Assembly: GCF_900604355.1 (NCBI RefSeq)
Contig: NZ_UWOE01000001.1
Location: 930,001-994,000 of the forward strand
DNA from: Luxibacter massiliensis
GTDB taxonomy: Bacteria; Bacillota; Clostridia; Lachnospirales; Lachnospiraceae
Length of the DNA: 64,000 bases
Reading direction: 5' to 3'
Shown: positions 8,555 to 18,245 of the stretch, piece by piece
How positions within the stretch are numbered: position 1 is the first letter of the stretch
Layout: the number at the start of each line of letters is the position of its first letter
Notes under the pieces: model-generated
What the model was told of the DNA's origin: nothing
Database searches by the model: none
The model's input: only the letters and a program-made list of their open reading frames with translations
Position numbers and translations under genes: made by a program

Positions 8555-10855
8555 ATGGCAGGTACTCCGGAATATGAATTACTCAACAAGAATCTGGAGA
8601 TGGTGGACGGACACGCAGTGAAAGCTCCAGAAGACTACCAGGATCCAGAAGAACTGTATCAGGCATTGATATCCAGAATCAGAAAATATCACCCATCTGC
8701 TGATATTACACTGATTGAAAAAGCGTACAGGATAGGGAAAAACGCTCATAAGGATCAGGTGCGTAAATCGGGGGAGCCTTATATTATCCATCCTCTCTGG
8801 GTGGGGATCATTCTGTCAGATTTGGAGATGGATAAGGAGACAATTGTGGCGGGGATGCTCCACGATGCTGTGGAGGATACAGATATGACACTGGAGGATG
8901 TGGCGGAAGAATTTGGGGAAGAGGTTGCCCTTCTGGTGGACGGCGTCACCAAGCTGGGCCAACTATCTTATTCTCAGGATAAACTGGAAGTCCAGGCTGA
9001 GAATCTGCGCAAAATGTTCCTTGCTATGGCTAAGGACATCCGGGTGATCATCATTAAATTGGCGGACAGGCTGCATAATATGCGTACCCTTGAATTTATG
9101 ACTCCGGCAAAACAGAAGGAAAAGGCAAGGGAGACAATGGACATTTATGCCCCCATAGCCCAGAGGCTTGGTATATCCAGAATTAAGACAGAGCTGGATG
9201 ACCTTTCGCTGAAATATTCCCAGCCAGAAGTATATTATGAGCTTGTGAAAGATCTGAATGAGCGTAAAACGGAGAGGGAGGAGTTTGTACAGCAGATTGT
9301 AGCGGAGGTCTCCTCACATATGGAGAACGCACATATTAAAACCAAGGTCTATGGCAGGGTCAAGCATTTTTTCAGTATTTATAAGAAAATGGTAAACCAA
9401 AATAAGACCTTGGATCAGGTCTATGACTTGTTTGCCGTGCGTATTATCGTCGACTCTGTGAAAGACTGCTATGCTGCCCTGGGTGTCATACATGAGATGT
9501 ATACCCCTATCCCAGGCCGTTTTAAGGACTATATAGCAATGCCCAAGGCCAATATGTACCAGTCCCTCCACACGACTTTGATGGGGCCTTCCGGGCAGCC
9601 TTTTGAAATACAGATACGTACAGAGGAGATGCACAAGACAGCAGAGTATGGTATTGCGGCCCACTGGAAATATAAAGAGGGCGGTGGAAAGAGCGGGAAG
9701 GCCCAGGAGGAAGAGAAGCTAAGCTGGCTGAGGCAGATACTGGAATGGCAGAGGGATATGTCCGATAACCGGGAATTCCTAAGCCTTTTGAAAGGGGATC
9801 TGGATTTATTTGCAGAGGATGTATACTGTTTTACGCCAAAGGGCGATGTAAAGAGCCTGCCAAACGGTTCCACACCTGTTGATTTCGCTTATGCCATACA
9901 CAGCGCTGTAGGAAATAAAATGGTGGGGGCAAGAGTGAATGGAAAGCTGGTTCCTATTGAATATAAGATACAGAATGGCGACAGGATTGAAATCCAGACA
10001 TCCCAGAATTCAAGGGGGCCCAGCCGGGACTGGCTGAATATAGTAAAGAGCACGCAGGCCAAAAATAAAATTAATCAATGGTTCAAACGAGAGTTTAAAG
10101 AGGACAATATCATCCGGGGCAAAGAGCTGATAGCCTCCTACTGCAAAACAAAGTCCATTAATATGCCGGATATTATGAAGCCTAAATATCAGCAGATTGT
10201 ACAGCAGAAGTATGGGTTCCGGGATTGGGATGCTGTGCTTGCCGCGCTGGGCCATGGGGGATTAAAGGAAGGCCAGATAGTCAACCGTCTCTTTGAGGAG
10301 TACCAGAAAGAGCACAAAAAGGAGATTACGGACGAGACGATTCTGGAGAAAATTTCTGAGGCCAATAACCAGAAAGTGCATATTGGCAAGTCTAAGAGCG
10401 GCATTGTGGTAAAAGGTATCGACGATATGGCAGTACGTTTTTCTAAATGCTGTAATCCGGTGCCGGGCGACGAAATTGTAGGGTTCGTGACAAGAGGCAG
10501 GGGAATGTCCATCCACAGGACAGACTGTGTAAATATGCTGCATCTGTCTGAGACAGAGCGTGAGCGTCTGCTGGATGCGGAATGGGAAGAGACAACTTCA
10601 GAAGAAAACGGCGGCCAGTACCGGGCAGAACTGAAGATGTTTGCCCATGACAGGCAGGGGCTTCTGATGGAGATCACAAGGATTTTTACTGAGGCAAAGA
10701 TTGATGTGAAGTCCATGAATATACGGACCAGCAAAAAGGGCACGGCAACCCTGGATATGGGATTTATTGTCCGTGGCAGGGCAGAACTGAATAAAATGAT
10801 AGAAAAGCTGCGCCAGATTGAGGGCGTGATAGACATTGAGCGAACAGCCGGTTAG
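8555..10855 (+). CDS. relA: Bifunctional (p)ppGpp synthetase/hydrolase (RelA/SpoT)
   Basis: At 766 residues this is a full-length long RSH enzyme. Domains in order are an HD hydrolase (YIIHPLWVG, MLHDAVEDT, about 50-200), a synthetase domain (RFKDYIAMPKANMYQSLHTT, about 250-380), a TGS domain (DVYCFTPKGDV onwards, about 415-480), a helical/zinc-finger-like region with CCNPVPGDEI, and a C-terminal ACT domain (about 690-765). It makes and degrades the stringent-response alarmone in response to amino-acid starvation sensed at the ribosome. Both catalytic centres look intact. It is followed by a metallo-hydrolase gene after 47 bp. Confidence 0.96.
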   Translation: MAGTPEYELLNKNLEMVDGHAVKAPEDYQDPEELYQALISRIRKYHPSADITLIEKAYRIGKNAHKDQVRKSGEPYIIHPLWVGIILSDLEMDKETIVAGMLHDAVEDTDMTLEDVAEEFGEEVALLVDGVTKLGQLSYSQDKLEVQAENLRKMFLAMAKDIRVIIIKLADRLHNMRTLEFMTPAKQKEKARETMDIYAPIAQRLGISRIKTELDDLSLKYSQPEVYYELVKDLNERKTEREEFVQQIVAEVSSHMENAHIKTKVYGRVKHFFSIYKKMVNQNKTLDQVYDLFAVRIIVDSVKDCYAALGVIHEMYTPIPGRFKDYIAMPKANMYQSLHTTLMGPSGQPFEIQIRTEEMHKTAEYGIAAHWKYKEGGGKSGKAQEEEKLSWLRQILEWQRDMSDNREFLSLLKGDLDLFAEDVYCFTPKGDVKSLPNGSTPVDFAYAIHSAVGNKMVGARVNGKLVPIEYKIQNGDRIEIQTSQNSRGPSRDWLNIVKSTQAKNKINQWFKREFKEDNIIRGKELIASYCKTKSINMPDIMKPKYQQIVQQKYGFRDWDAVLAALGHGGLKEGQIVNRLFEEYQKEHKKEITDETILEKISEANNQKVHIGKSKSGIVVKGIDDMAVRFSKCCNPVPGDEIVGFVTRGRGMSIHRTDCVNMLHLSETERERLLDAEWEETTSEENGGQYRAELKMFAHDRQGLLMEITRIFTEAKIDVKSMNIRTSKKGTATLDMGFIVRGRAELNKMIEKLRQIEGVIDIERTAG

Positions 10856-10902
10856 AGGATATTAAATGGGAAACTAGTACAGAAATGGCAGGTTAAAGTG
10901 AA

Positions 10903-11523
10903 ATGAAGATAGAGAATTTTGTAATTGGTATTATTGGGACAAATTGTTATCTGGTGCACGACGAAACATCCAAGGAGTGCTTTTTAGTAGATCCTGCCGC
11001 GTGCCCGGCAAAACTCATGAACCATATGAAAGACCAGGGATTAAAGCTTGCGGCGATTTTACTCACCCACGGGCACTTTGACCATATTATGGGGATTGAT
11101 GGATTTTTGTCGGAATTTCAGGTTCCGGTTTATGCCCATGAGGCAGAAAAAGAGCTTTTGGAGGATGCAGCCCTAAATGCCTCTCTCACATATGGGCCGG
11201 GGTATACGTTTTCAGATGCGGTATACGTGCAGGATGGAGAGCGGCTGCAGGCTGCAGGGATAGACATAGAAGTGCTCTATACTCCCGGGCATACGGCTGG
11301 AGGGTGCTGCTATTATCTTCCGCGGGAAAGCGTTTTATTCAGCGGGGATACTTTATTCCATGGTTCTGTGGGCCGGACAGATCTTCCCACGGGAAACAGC
11401 GGCCAGCTAATTAGCTCCATTAAGGATAAGCTGATGGTGCTTCCGGGAGAGACAGCAGTATATCCAGGCCATATGGATGCCACCACCATTGCTTCTGAAA
11501 AGATGAGTAATCCATTTTTATAA
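10903..11523 (+). CDS. MBL-fold metallo-hydrolase (glyoxalase II-like)
   Basis: This 206-residue protein has the zinc-binding signature THGHFDH (55-61), the later metal-site motifs TPGHTAGG and SGDTLF, and a final YPGH. It resembles the short YcbL-type glyoxalase II group that commonly follows relA in clostridia. The substrate is unknown; thioester hydrolysis is typical of the subgroup. It starts at ATG with only a weak ribosome binding site and probably depends on read-through from relA. Confidence 0.9.
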   Translation: MKIENFVIGIIGTNCYLVHDETSKECFLVDPAACPAKLMNHMKDQGLKLAAILLTHGHFDHIMGIDGFLSEFQVPVYAHEAEKELLEDAALNASLTYGPGYTFSDAVYVQDGERLQAAGIDIEVLYTPGHTAGGCCYYLPRESVLFSGDTLFHGSVGRTDLPTGNSGQLISSIKDKLMVLPGETAVYPGHMDATTIASEKMSNPFL

Positions 11524-11546
11524 ACGAAAGCAGGCTTTGGACAATT

Positions 11547-12974
11547 ATGATTGAAATTAGCAGTAAAGATACATTATATATGTATAATGTATACCATATT
11601 ACAAAGGCCTTTTTCCCAAACAGGGAGATTAGGCAGATTGTGGATGAACGGCAAGGGCCTCTGATAGAACTGAAGCTGGAAGAGGATCCTTGCTTTTTGG
11701 TTTCTGCTGAGGAACTTGGGCAGTTTCTTGACAGGCAGGAATATAAAAGGCAGGTGACTAAGAGGGTCTACGATTATTTGTGCAGCCTGACAGGGCGAAG
11801 CCTTGCGTGGGGCATGCTGACTGGCGTCAGGCCCACAAAGCTAGCCATGCAGAAAATAGAGGAAGGGAGAAATAAAAAAGAAACGGCGGTATTTTTACAG
11901 GATACCTATGGGGTCAGCCGTGAAAAGGCAGAACTCAGCTTTGAGATTGCTTCCAGAGAAAAGGAACTCCTTGGGGATTTGGACTATGGGACAGGCTGGA
12001 GTCTGTATATCGGGATTCCCTTCTGCCCAAGTATCTGCTCCTACTGTTCCTTTGGCTCTTCCTCCGTCCACATTTGGAAAGACAGACTGGACGAGTATGT
12101 GGGGGCATTGTGCAAAGAGATTTCAGCAATTGCAGGAATGGCGAAAGGAAAAAGACTCACTACAATTTACATCGGGGGCGGGACGCCCACAACTCTTAAG
12201 GCAGGGCAGCTAGAAAGGCTTTTGGAGCTTTTGGGGGAATTATTTTCTTTTGAGCACCTTATAGAATTTACGGTAGAGGCGGGACGGCCGGATAGTATCA
12301 CAGAGGAAAAGCTAAAGGTACTGGCCTGTTATCCTGTCACACGCATTTCTATAAATCCACAGACTATGCAGCAAAAGACACTGGATACAGTGGGACGCAT
12401 GCATAGCGCGGATGATGTAAAAAGGGTGTTTTATATGGCGCGGAAAATGGGGTTTCAGAATATTAATATGGATCTAATTGCCGGTCTGCCAGGAGAAGAT
12501 GCAGCAGATATGAGGGACACCCTCAGACAGATAGAAGAGCTGGAGCCTGACAGTCTGACAGTGCATGCGCTGGCCATTAAAAGGGCGGCAAGGATGGCGA
12601 GGGAAGGCCATAAAATGGATCTCCATACAGAAATCGAGAAAATGATATCGGATAGCTGCCAGGCTGCTTTCCGAATGGGACTAAAGCCATATTATCTGTA
12701 CCGCCAGAAAAATATTGCGGGGAATTTTGAGAATGTTGGCTATGCTAAGGTTGACAAAGCGGGAATATACAATATACTAATTATGGAAGAAAGACAGACG
12801 ATCCTTGCGGCAGGGGCGGGGGCATCCACGAAAATTGTATTTCCAGAAAAGATAGAATTGGAAAATGGGAAGAAGAGCAGCCTTGTCAGGATTGAAAATG
12901 TAAAAGATATTGGAGAATATATCAGCCGCATTGATGAAATGATAGAGAGAAAGGGAGAATGGTTATGGCGTTAA
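11547..12974 (+). CDS. hemZ: Coproporphyrinogen III oxidase-like HemZ (radical SAM)
   Basis: This 475-residue protein matches the clostridial HemZ family. An N-terminal alpha/beta domain of about 150 residues precedes the radical-SAM core with CPSICSYC (Cys 160, 164, 167) and YIGGGTPTTL (SAM binding). HemZ is annotated as an oxygen-independent coproporphyrinogen dehydrogenase, but many anaerobes that carry it lack full haem synthesis, so its true substrate may differ. It starts 23 bp after the hydrolase gene and its last 10 bp overlap hisS. Confidence 0.92.
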   Translation: MIEISSKDTLYMYNVYHITKAFFPNREIRQIVDERQGPLIELKLEEDPCFLVSAEELGQFLDRQEYKRQVTKRVYDYLCSLTGRSLAWGMLTGVRPTKLAMQKIEEGRNKKETAVFLQDTYGVSREKAELSFEIASREKELLGDLDYGTGWSLYIGIPFCPSICSYCSFGSSSVHIWKDRLDEYVGALCKEISAIAGMAKGKRLTTIYIGGGTPTTLKAGQLERLLELLGELFSFEHLIEFTVEAGRPDSITEEKLKVLACYPVTRISINPQTMQQKTLDTVGRMHSADDVKRVFYMARKMGFQNINMDLIAGLPGEDAADMRDTLRQIEELEPDSLTVHALAIKRAARMAREGHKMDLHTEIEKMISDSCQAAFRMGLKPYYLYRQKNIAGNFENVGYAKVDKAGIYNILIMEERQTILAAGAGASTKIVFPEKIELENGKKSSLVRIENVKDIGEYISRIDEMIERKGEWLWR

Positions 12975-14230
12975 AGAAAAAGCCTGTTACGGGCATGAAG
13001 GACATACTGCCTGCTGAAATGGAAATACGGGATTATGTCATGGGACTGATAAAAGAAACTTACAAGTCATTTGGTTTTTCATCTATTGAGACCCCCTGTG
13101 TGGAGCATATTGAGAATTTGTGCAGCAAGCAGGGCGGGGATAACGAAAAGCTTATTTTTAAAATTTTGAAGCGGGGTGAAAAGCTGAAGCTGGACCAGGC
13201 GAAAGGGGAGGATGAATTGGTAGACGGAGGGCTCAGATATGACCTGACTGTGCCGCTGTCCAGGTATTATTCCAACCATGCCAACGAACTGCCATCCCCT
13301 TTTAAGGCGCTGCAGATGGGGAATGTATGGCGTGCGGACAGGCCCCAGCGGGGGCGTTTCCGCCAGTTTATGCAGTGTGACATTGACATTCTGGGGGAAC
13401 CCGGGAATCTGGCAGAGATTGAACTTATTCTGGCAACTTCTGCACTGCTTGGCAGGCTGGACTTTAAGAATTTTACAATCCGCATCAATGACAGGAGATT
13501 TCTGAAAGCCATGGCAGCTTATAGTGGCTTCCAAGAGTCCGATTATGAGAGCGTATTTATCACATTGGACAAAATGGATAAAATCGGAATAGATGGGGTG
13601 GCGGCAGAATTAGAGGGAAATGGCTATGGGAAAGAATCAGTGGAAAAATACTTGCAGCTGTTTAAAGAGATTACAGGCGACGTGGAAGGCGTGCGCTTTT
13701 GTAAGAAGAAGCTGGAAGGGTTTCTTGCGGATGAGGCGGCAGATTCACTGGAAATGATTATTGCCAGTGTGGAGAGCGCCAAGGAGGCAGAGTTTAATAT
13801 AAGCTTTGACCCCACGCTTGTGCGGGGGATGTCCTACTATACTGGAACTATATTTGAGATTTCCATGGACGAATTTGGTGGTTCTGTGGGCGGCGGCGGC
13901 CGTTATGATGAAATGATCGGAAAGTTTACTGGACAGAACACGCCCGCTGTAGGCTTCTCGATTGGATTTGAGCGGATCGTCATGCTGCTTTTAGAGAGAG
14001 GGTACCAAGTCTGTGCAGGAAAAGAAAAAAAAGCATTTCTTATAGAAAAAAATATGCCCGCAGATGGAATGCTCAAGATACTTACTATGGCAAAAAAAGA
14101 ACGTGCTGAGGGCAGGCAGGTCATGATAGCCAACATGAAGAAAAATAAAAAATTCCAGAAAGAACAATTGGCAGAACAGGGATATACTGAGATAGTAGAA
14201 TGCTACGCAGGCCGGGTTGACGAGATATAA
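12965..14230 (+). CDS. hisS: Histidyl-tRNA synthetase
   Basis: This 421-residue class II synthetase has the motif 2 region FRQFMQCDIDILG, the histidine-specific segment LVRGMSYYTGTIFE, motif 3 AVGFSIGFERI, and a C-terminal anticodon-binding domain. It charges tRNA-His. The ATG at 12965 is preferred over the one at 12959 because AAGGGAG (12951-12957) is then seven bases away. It overlaps hemZ and is followed by aspS, the hisS-aspS order common in Firmicutes. No T-box leader was seen. Confidence 0.96.
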   Translation: MALKKKPVTGMKDILPAEMEIRDYVMGLIKETYKSFGFSSIETPCVEHIENLCSKQGGDNEKLIFKILKRGEKLKLDQAKGEDELVDGGLRYDLTVPLSRYYSNHANELPSPFKALQMGNVWRADRPQRGRFRQFMQCDIDILGEPGNLAEIELILATSALLGRLDFKNFTIRINDRRFLKAMAAYSGFQESDYESVFITLDKMDKIGIDGVAAELEGNGYGKESVEKYLQLFKEITGDVEGVRFCKKKLEGFLADEAADSLEMIIASVESAKEAEFNISFDPTLVRGMSYYTGTIFEISMDEFGGSVGGGGRYDEMIGKFTGQNTPAVGFSIGFERIVMLLLERGYQVCAGKEKKAFLIEKNMPADGMLKILTMAKKERAEGRQVMIANMKKNKKFQKEQLAEQGYTEIVECYAGRVDEI

Positions 14231-14248
14231 TTGTGAAGAAAGTGTGAA

Positions 14249-14305
14249 AGGGGACAGACCCTTTTGCAAAAGGGACAGACCCCTTTGCAAGAGGGACAGA
14301 CCCCT
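14249..14305 (+). repeat. Three 21-bp tandem repeats between hisS and aspS
   Basis: GGGACAGACCC occurs at 14251, 14272 and 14293, exactly 21 bp apart. The copies are separated by TTTTGCAAAA-type palindromic linkers, so adjacent units can form CCCTTTTGCAAAAGGG hairpins. The array lies directly before the aspS ribosome binding site. Confidence 0.9.
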
Positions 14306-14328
14306 ATAAAAAGAAAAGGGGTATAAAC

Positions 14329-16113
14329 ATGGCAGAATCAATGAGTGGATTAAAGAGAAGCCATCGCTGTGGCGAGCTGTCCGGTGCAAACATCGGCGAG
14401 ATTGTCACAGTTATGGGCTGGGTACAAAAGAACAGAAATAAAGGCGGCATTGTATTTATAGATTTGAGGGACCGTTCAGGTATCCTCCAGATTGTGTTTG
14501 AAGGTGAAGAAAATGCCGAGTTGATTGAGAAGGCAGCAAAATTAAGAAGTGAATTCGTTGTGGCCGTTGTGGGTAAAGTGGAAGCAAGAAGCGGCGCTAT
14601 AAATGAAAATCTGGCTACAGGGGATATTGAGGTCAGGGCACAGGAACTGCGTATCCTTTCAGAGGCGGAGACGCCTCCGTTCCCGGTGGAGGAAAACAGC
14701 AGGACAAAAGAGGAACTCCGTTTAAAGTACAGATATCTGGATTTGAGAAGGCCTGACCTGCAAAGAAACATAATGATGAGAAGCAAGGTGGCTACTTTGA
14801 CTCGCCAGTTCCTTGCAGACGAAGGGTTTTTGGAGATTGAGACTCCTATTCTTGGGAAAAGTACACCTGAAGGGGCCAGGGATTACCTGGTGCCAAGCAG
14901 GATCCATCCGGGCAGTTTTTATGGCCTGCCCCAGTCCCCCCAGTTGTTTAAGCAGCTTTTAATGTGCTCTGGATATGACCGGTATTTTCAGATTGCGAAA
15001 TGTTTCCGGGATGAGGATCTGCGCGCCGACAGACAGCCGGAGTTTACGCAAATTGATATGGAGCTTTCCTTTGTAGATGTTGATGATGTGATTGAAGTAA
15101 ATGAAAGGCTTTTGGAGAAATTATTCAAAGATATTTTAAATGTAGAAGTTTCCCTTCCGATTCCAAGAATGACATGGCAGGAGGCCATGGACCGTTATGG
15201 TTCAGATAAGCCGGATATCCGTTTCCAGATGGAACTTGTGGATGTTACTGATACAGTAAAAGACTGTGAATTCGTGGTGTTTAAGGGAGCGGTCGAAAAT
15301 GGCGGCACAGTTAGAGGAATTAATGCAAAGGGACAGGGTGCGATGCCCAGAAAGAAGATCGATAAGCTGGTAGATTTTGCGAAAGATTTTGGGGCAAAAG
15401 GCCTGGCTTACATTGCTGTGCAGGAAGATGGGACATGGAAATCCTCTTTTGCTAAATTTATGACAGAAGAGCAGATGAAGAATCTGATCACAGTAATGTC
15501 TGGGGAGCCGGGGGACCTGCTTTTATTTGCGGCCGATAAAAATAAGATAGTGTGGGACGTTCTGGGGAATCTGAGGCTGGAGCTGGCAAGGCAAATGGAA
15601 CTCCTGGACAAGGATGAATATAAATTCGTCTGGATCACTGAATTCCCTCTGCTGGAATGGAGCGAAGAGCAGAATCGCTTTATGGCTATGCATCATCCCT
15701 TTACAATGCCCATGGAAGAGGATCTTGCCCTTATTGACTCTGAACCGGGACGTGTACGGGCTAAGGCTTATGATATTGTACTGAATGGAAATGAAATTGG
15801 GGGCGGAAGTGTCCGTATATTCCAGAATGATATACAGGAGAAGATGTTCCAAGTCCTTGGATTTACTAAGGAACAGGCTTATGGGCAGTTTGGTTTCCTT
15901 TTGGATGCATTTAACTATGGGGTGCCGCCTCATGCCGGACTGGCTTATGGACTTGACAGGATGGTCATGCTTATGGCCAAGGAGGACAGTATACGAGATG
16001 TAATCGCTTTCCCGAAGATAAAAGACGCCTCCTGCCTGATGACTGAGGCTCCAAGCCAGGTAGATGATAAACAGCTGGAAGAACTGGGATTGGAGAAATG
16101 CTCTGCTGAATAA
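14329..16113 (+). CDS. aspS: Aspartyl-tRNA synthetase
   Basis: A 594-residue bacterial-type AspRS. It has an N-terminal OB-fold anticodon domain (GWVQKNRNKGGIVFIDLRD), class II catalytic motifs (FLEIETPIL, FRDEDLRADRQPEFTQIDME, GLAYGLDRMVMLM) and the GAD insertion domain (about 290-410). It charges tRNA-Asp, possibly also tRNA-Asn in species that amidate Asp-tRNA-Asn. It lies 98 bp after hisS behind the 21-bp repeat array. Confidence 0.97.
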   Translation: MAESMSGLKRSHRCGELSGANIGEIVTVMGWVQKNRNKGGIVFIDLRDRSGILQIVFEGEENAELIEKAAKLRSEFVVAVVGKVEARSGAINENLATGDIEVRAQELRILSEAETPPFPVEENSRTKEELRLKYRYLDLRRPDLQRNIMMRSKVATLTRQFLADEGFLEIETPILGKSTPEGARDYLVPSRIHPGSFYGLPQSPQLFKQLLMCSGYDRYFQIAKCFRDEDLRADRQPEFTQIDMELSFVDVDDVIEVNERLLEKLFKDILNVEVSLPIPRMTWQEAMDRYGSDKPDIRFQMELVDVTDTVKDCEFVVFKGAVENGGTVRGINAKGQGAMPRKKIDKLVDFAKDFGAKGLAYIAVQEDGTWKSSFAKFMTEEQMKNLITVMSGEPGDLLLFAADKNKIVWDVLGNLRLELARQMELLDKDEYKFVWITEFPLLEWSEEQNRFMAMHHPFTMPMEEDLALIDSEPGRVRAKAYDIVLNGNEIGGGSVRIFQNDIQEKMFQVLGFTKEQAYGQFGFLLDAFNYGVPPHAGLAYGLDRMVMLMAKEDSIRDVIAFPKIKDASCLMTEAPSQVDDKQLEELGLEKCSAE

Positions 16114-16125
16114 GGAAGGTGAAGG

Positions 16126-16956
16126 ATGTATATTGTTGCGTACCGTCTTATTAATTTGCTGAATGACTCGGAATATGATTCTACGGAGGCCCACATTGCT
16201 GAGAGCCTGCTGGATATGATCTATGAGGTGGAGCATATGCCGATTGACCAGGTGGCAGAAAAGTGTCATATTTCTAAATCTACATTATCAAAATTCGTGA
16301 AACGTCTGGGATTTGAGGATTATAGAGAATTCCGCGATAATGCCAGAAATGAGAAGAAAAAGGCTGGATACCATAATTATGAACAGAAGATGACTATGGA
16401 TTATTGCATAGAGAAATATGGAATTGAAAAGTATCTGGAAATTTTGGCGAAGGATATTAAAAATTTTCTTGCAGGCGTTGATAAAAGGCAGATACATGAG
16501 CTTGCCAAGGCACTGCACGAGTTTAAAAGGGTGGCTGCGTTTGGATCTGTCTATTCAGAAACAGTTGCTATGGATCTGATGTACAAGATAGCAGGAGAAG
16601 GGAAATATATTAAGACGAATATCTACGACGTAAAACAGGAGCAGTATATCAATGAGGCAGATGAGAATACATTATTAATTATTTTCTCTAATTCCGGGCA
16701 GTATATTTATGAAAATGGCATGAAGCCACATGACCAGTCCAGATCTTTTGTGAGAAAGACAAAGGGGAAAATTGCCCTGATAACTTCAAATGAAGAGGCA
16801 GCAGCAGATCCTAATGTTACCTATCCGGTATTATATCATTTTACTACAAGTGTACAGAATCATCCGATGATTGAGCGGATTATTATAGAAATGCTGATTG
16901 ACGAGTACAAAAAAACAGGCGCGTCCGGCTATTCAGGACAATACGAGGATAAGTGA
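16126..16956 (+). CDS. MurR/RpiR-family transcriptional regulator
   Basis: This 276-residue regulator has an N-terminal RpiR helix-turn-helix (MPIDQVAEKCHISKSTLSKFVKRLGF, about 35-62) and a C-terminal SIS sugar-phosphate-binding domain (about 110-250) with the AFGSVYSE and IFSNSGQY segments. Family members sense phosphosugars and control sugar or amino-sugar catabolism. It starts 12 bp after aspS behind AAGGAAGG, so it may be the last gene of that transcript. No sugar genes lie next to it, so its target is unknown. Confidence 0.9.
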   Translation: MYIVAYRLINLLNDSEYDSTEAHIAESLLDMIYEVEHMPIDQVAEKCHISKSTLSKFVKRLGFEDYREFRDNARNEKKKAGYHNYEQKMTMDYCIEKYGIEKYLEILAKDIKNFLAGVDKRQIHELAKALHEFKRVAAFGSVYSETVAMDLMYKIAGEGKYIKTNIYDVKQEQYINEADENTLLIIFSNSGQYIYENGMKPHDQSRSFVRKTKGKIALITSNEEAAADPNVTYPVLYHFTTSVQNHPMIERIIIEMLIDEYKKTGASGYSGQYEDK

Positions 16957-17602
16957 CTGCCAGACAGATCTGCATCCGGGATATGGATTGTGGGTACTGT
17001 ACATTTATATAAATCTTATAACCAATATTTATGAAACAGCTAATGTTCAATAAGGTAAGGAATGTCATCCTTAAGAATATTTTGCCTGATGGCATCCTGA
17101 TAGACAATGATCCGGCCTGCTGTAGGAGACAGTTTTTGGCAGCAGGCCGGACTGCATCTAGAAATCACATATTAGGCCTTTATTTAGCTAGAGGAGGCAG
17201 TCTGTGAAGCCAGAAAAACTGCAAGGTTATCTTTTAAGCCGGATTTGGCCTGTTTTGCTTGACAATTAAATCCGTACAGTGTAAAGTGTATATAATAGAT
17301 TTTCTTAAATTAAGTTCTTAGTATATATTCTGTTTTCATTAAATCTAAGATTCATTTGTTTTCAACATTTTATCCCATTATTTTAAGTATAAAATATATG
17401 TTTTAAAGTATACATTCAGCAATATTAGATAGTATGCTATGTTTTTTTTGTTGAATTTATAAGGAAACTGTCTAATCATAAGAATGGTTTTAAAGTATGG
17501 ACAAATGTTTTTATATTTAAAGGGACTCAGCAGTAGGGACCTACTCTAGCTTAAATTGAATGTTTACATATCTCATAAGTCTATAAATGGTAATATTATA
17601 TC

Positions 17603-17631
17603 TTGACATAATATATAGTATATGATATTAT
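17603..17631 (+). promoter_or_regulatory. Strong sigma-A promoter candidate upstream of the Tad-like locus
   Basis: TTGACA (17603-17608) and TATTAT (17626-17631) are separated by exactly 17 bp. If it drives the pilin operon the transcript would have a leader of about 600 nt that includes the 61-bp repeats. It could instead produce a separate non-coding RNA. Confidence 0.55.
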
Positions 17632-17770
17632 ATAAAAAATAGTAATTCTTGTTTGAAGTTCATAATTCTTAAAATTCTATTTTATTCTAAGTAGTTTATT
17701 TCTAAAATATATCCCATGTTTTATACTTATTGAACTGCTAATGTTCGATAAGGCATACTCCATCCAGCAA

Positions 17771-17953
17771 GGTATACCCAAAGGGCATCCCCTAATACAT
17801 GTCCTTCGGACGGGTGGACTTTGTCCAATAAGGTATACCCAAAGGGCATCCCTTAATACATGTCCTTCGGACGGGTGGACTTTGTCCAATAAGGTATACC
17901 CAAAGGGCGTCCCTTAATACATGTCCTTCGGACGGGTGGACTTCGTCCAATAA
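17771..17953 (+). repeat. Three tandem 61-bp repeats
   Basis: Near-identical units start at 17771, 17832 and 17893 (GGTATACCCAAAGGGC...). Each carries a CATGTCCTTCGGACGGGTGG segment able to form a hairpin. Only a few bases differ between copies. Degenerate relatives occur at 30473-30536 and 48441-48530 on the opposite strand, and partial flank matches (TAATGTTC.ATAAGG) at 17041 and 17740. There are no spacers, so it is not a CRISPR array. Confidence 0.95.
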
Positions 17954-18245
17954 GGTGTATGTTAAGGAATCTTATGTATCCTTATATGGCAGAGAGGCAG
18001 GCGGTTCCAGGGCGGCCATTCATGCAAAAGTGCCTCTGGCCTCCTGTTTATGTAAGTTCTTTTTTCTTTATAGCTGTATATATACAGTTTTCTTTAGGCA
18101 ACTCTTGTTCCGGGAATCTCCGGTAAAATTCTCTTTCGTAAAGGTGGTGGTGCTCTATGAATGTGTAGATTATACCAGATAGATCATTTATCTGGCGTTA
18201 AACGTTTGGAGACAGGTGAGTTTATTGAATTAAGGAGGAAAGTAT

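Larger units (their letters stand above)
16957..18245 (+). other. 1.3-kb gene-free, AT-rich region upstream of the Tad-like locus
   Basis: No convincing coding sequence is present. The stretch holds an 11-bp inverted repeat (17112-17122 / 17140-17150) that may end the aspS-regulator transcript, a TTGACA with a following AT-rich block near 17259-17296, and the strong promoter at 17603. It also holds the 61-bp repeat array and a 14-bp perfect palindrome (CTGTATATATACAG, 18074-18087) about 160 bp before the first pilin gene. I looked for a c-di-GMP riboswitch and did not see one. Confidence 0.7.

Noticed and set aside
12900..14328. T-box leader for hisS or aspS
   Set aside because: hisS overlaps hemZ and the 98-bp hisS-aspS gap holds only the 21-bp repeats, with no TGGNACCGCG-type T-box sequence.
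17771..17953. Possible CRISPR array
   Set aside because: The 61-bp units are directly joined with no variable spacers, and no cas genes are present.
16957..18245. c-di-GMP or other riboswitch before the pilus genes
   Set aside because: Neither the GEMM-I nor the class II conserved blocks could be found; only simple hairpins and palindromes are visible.
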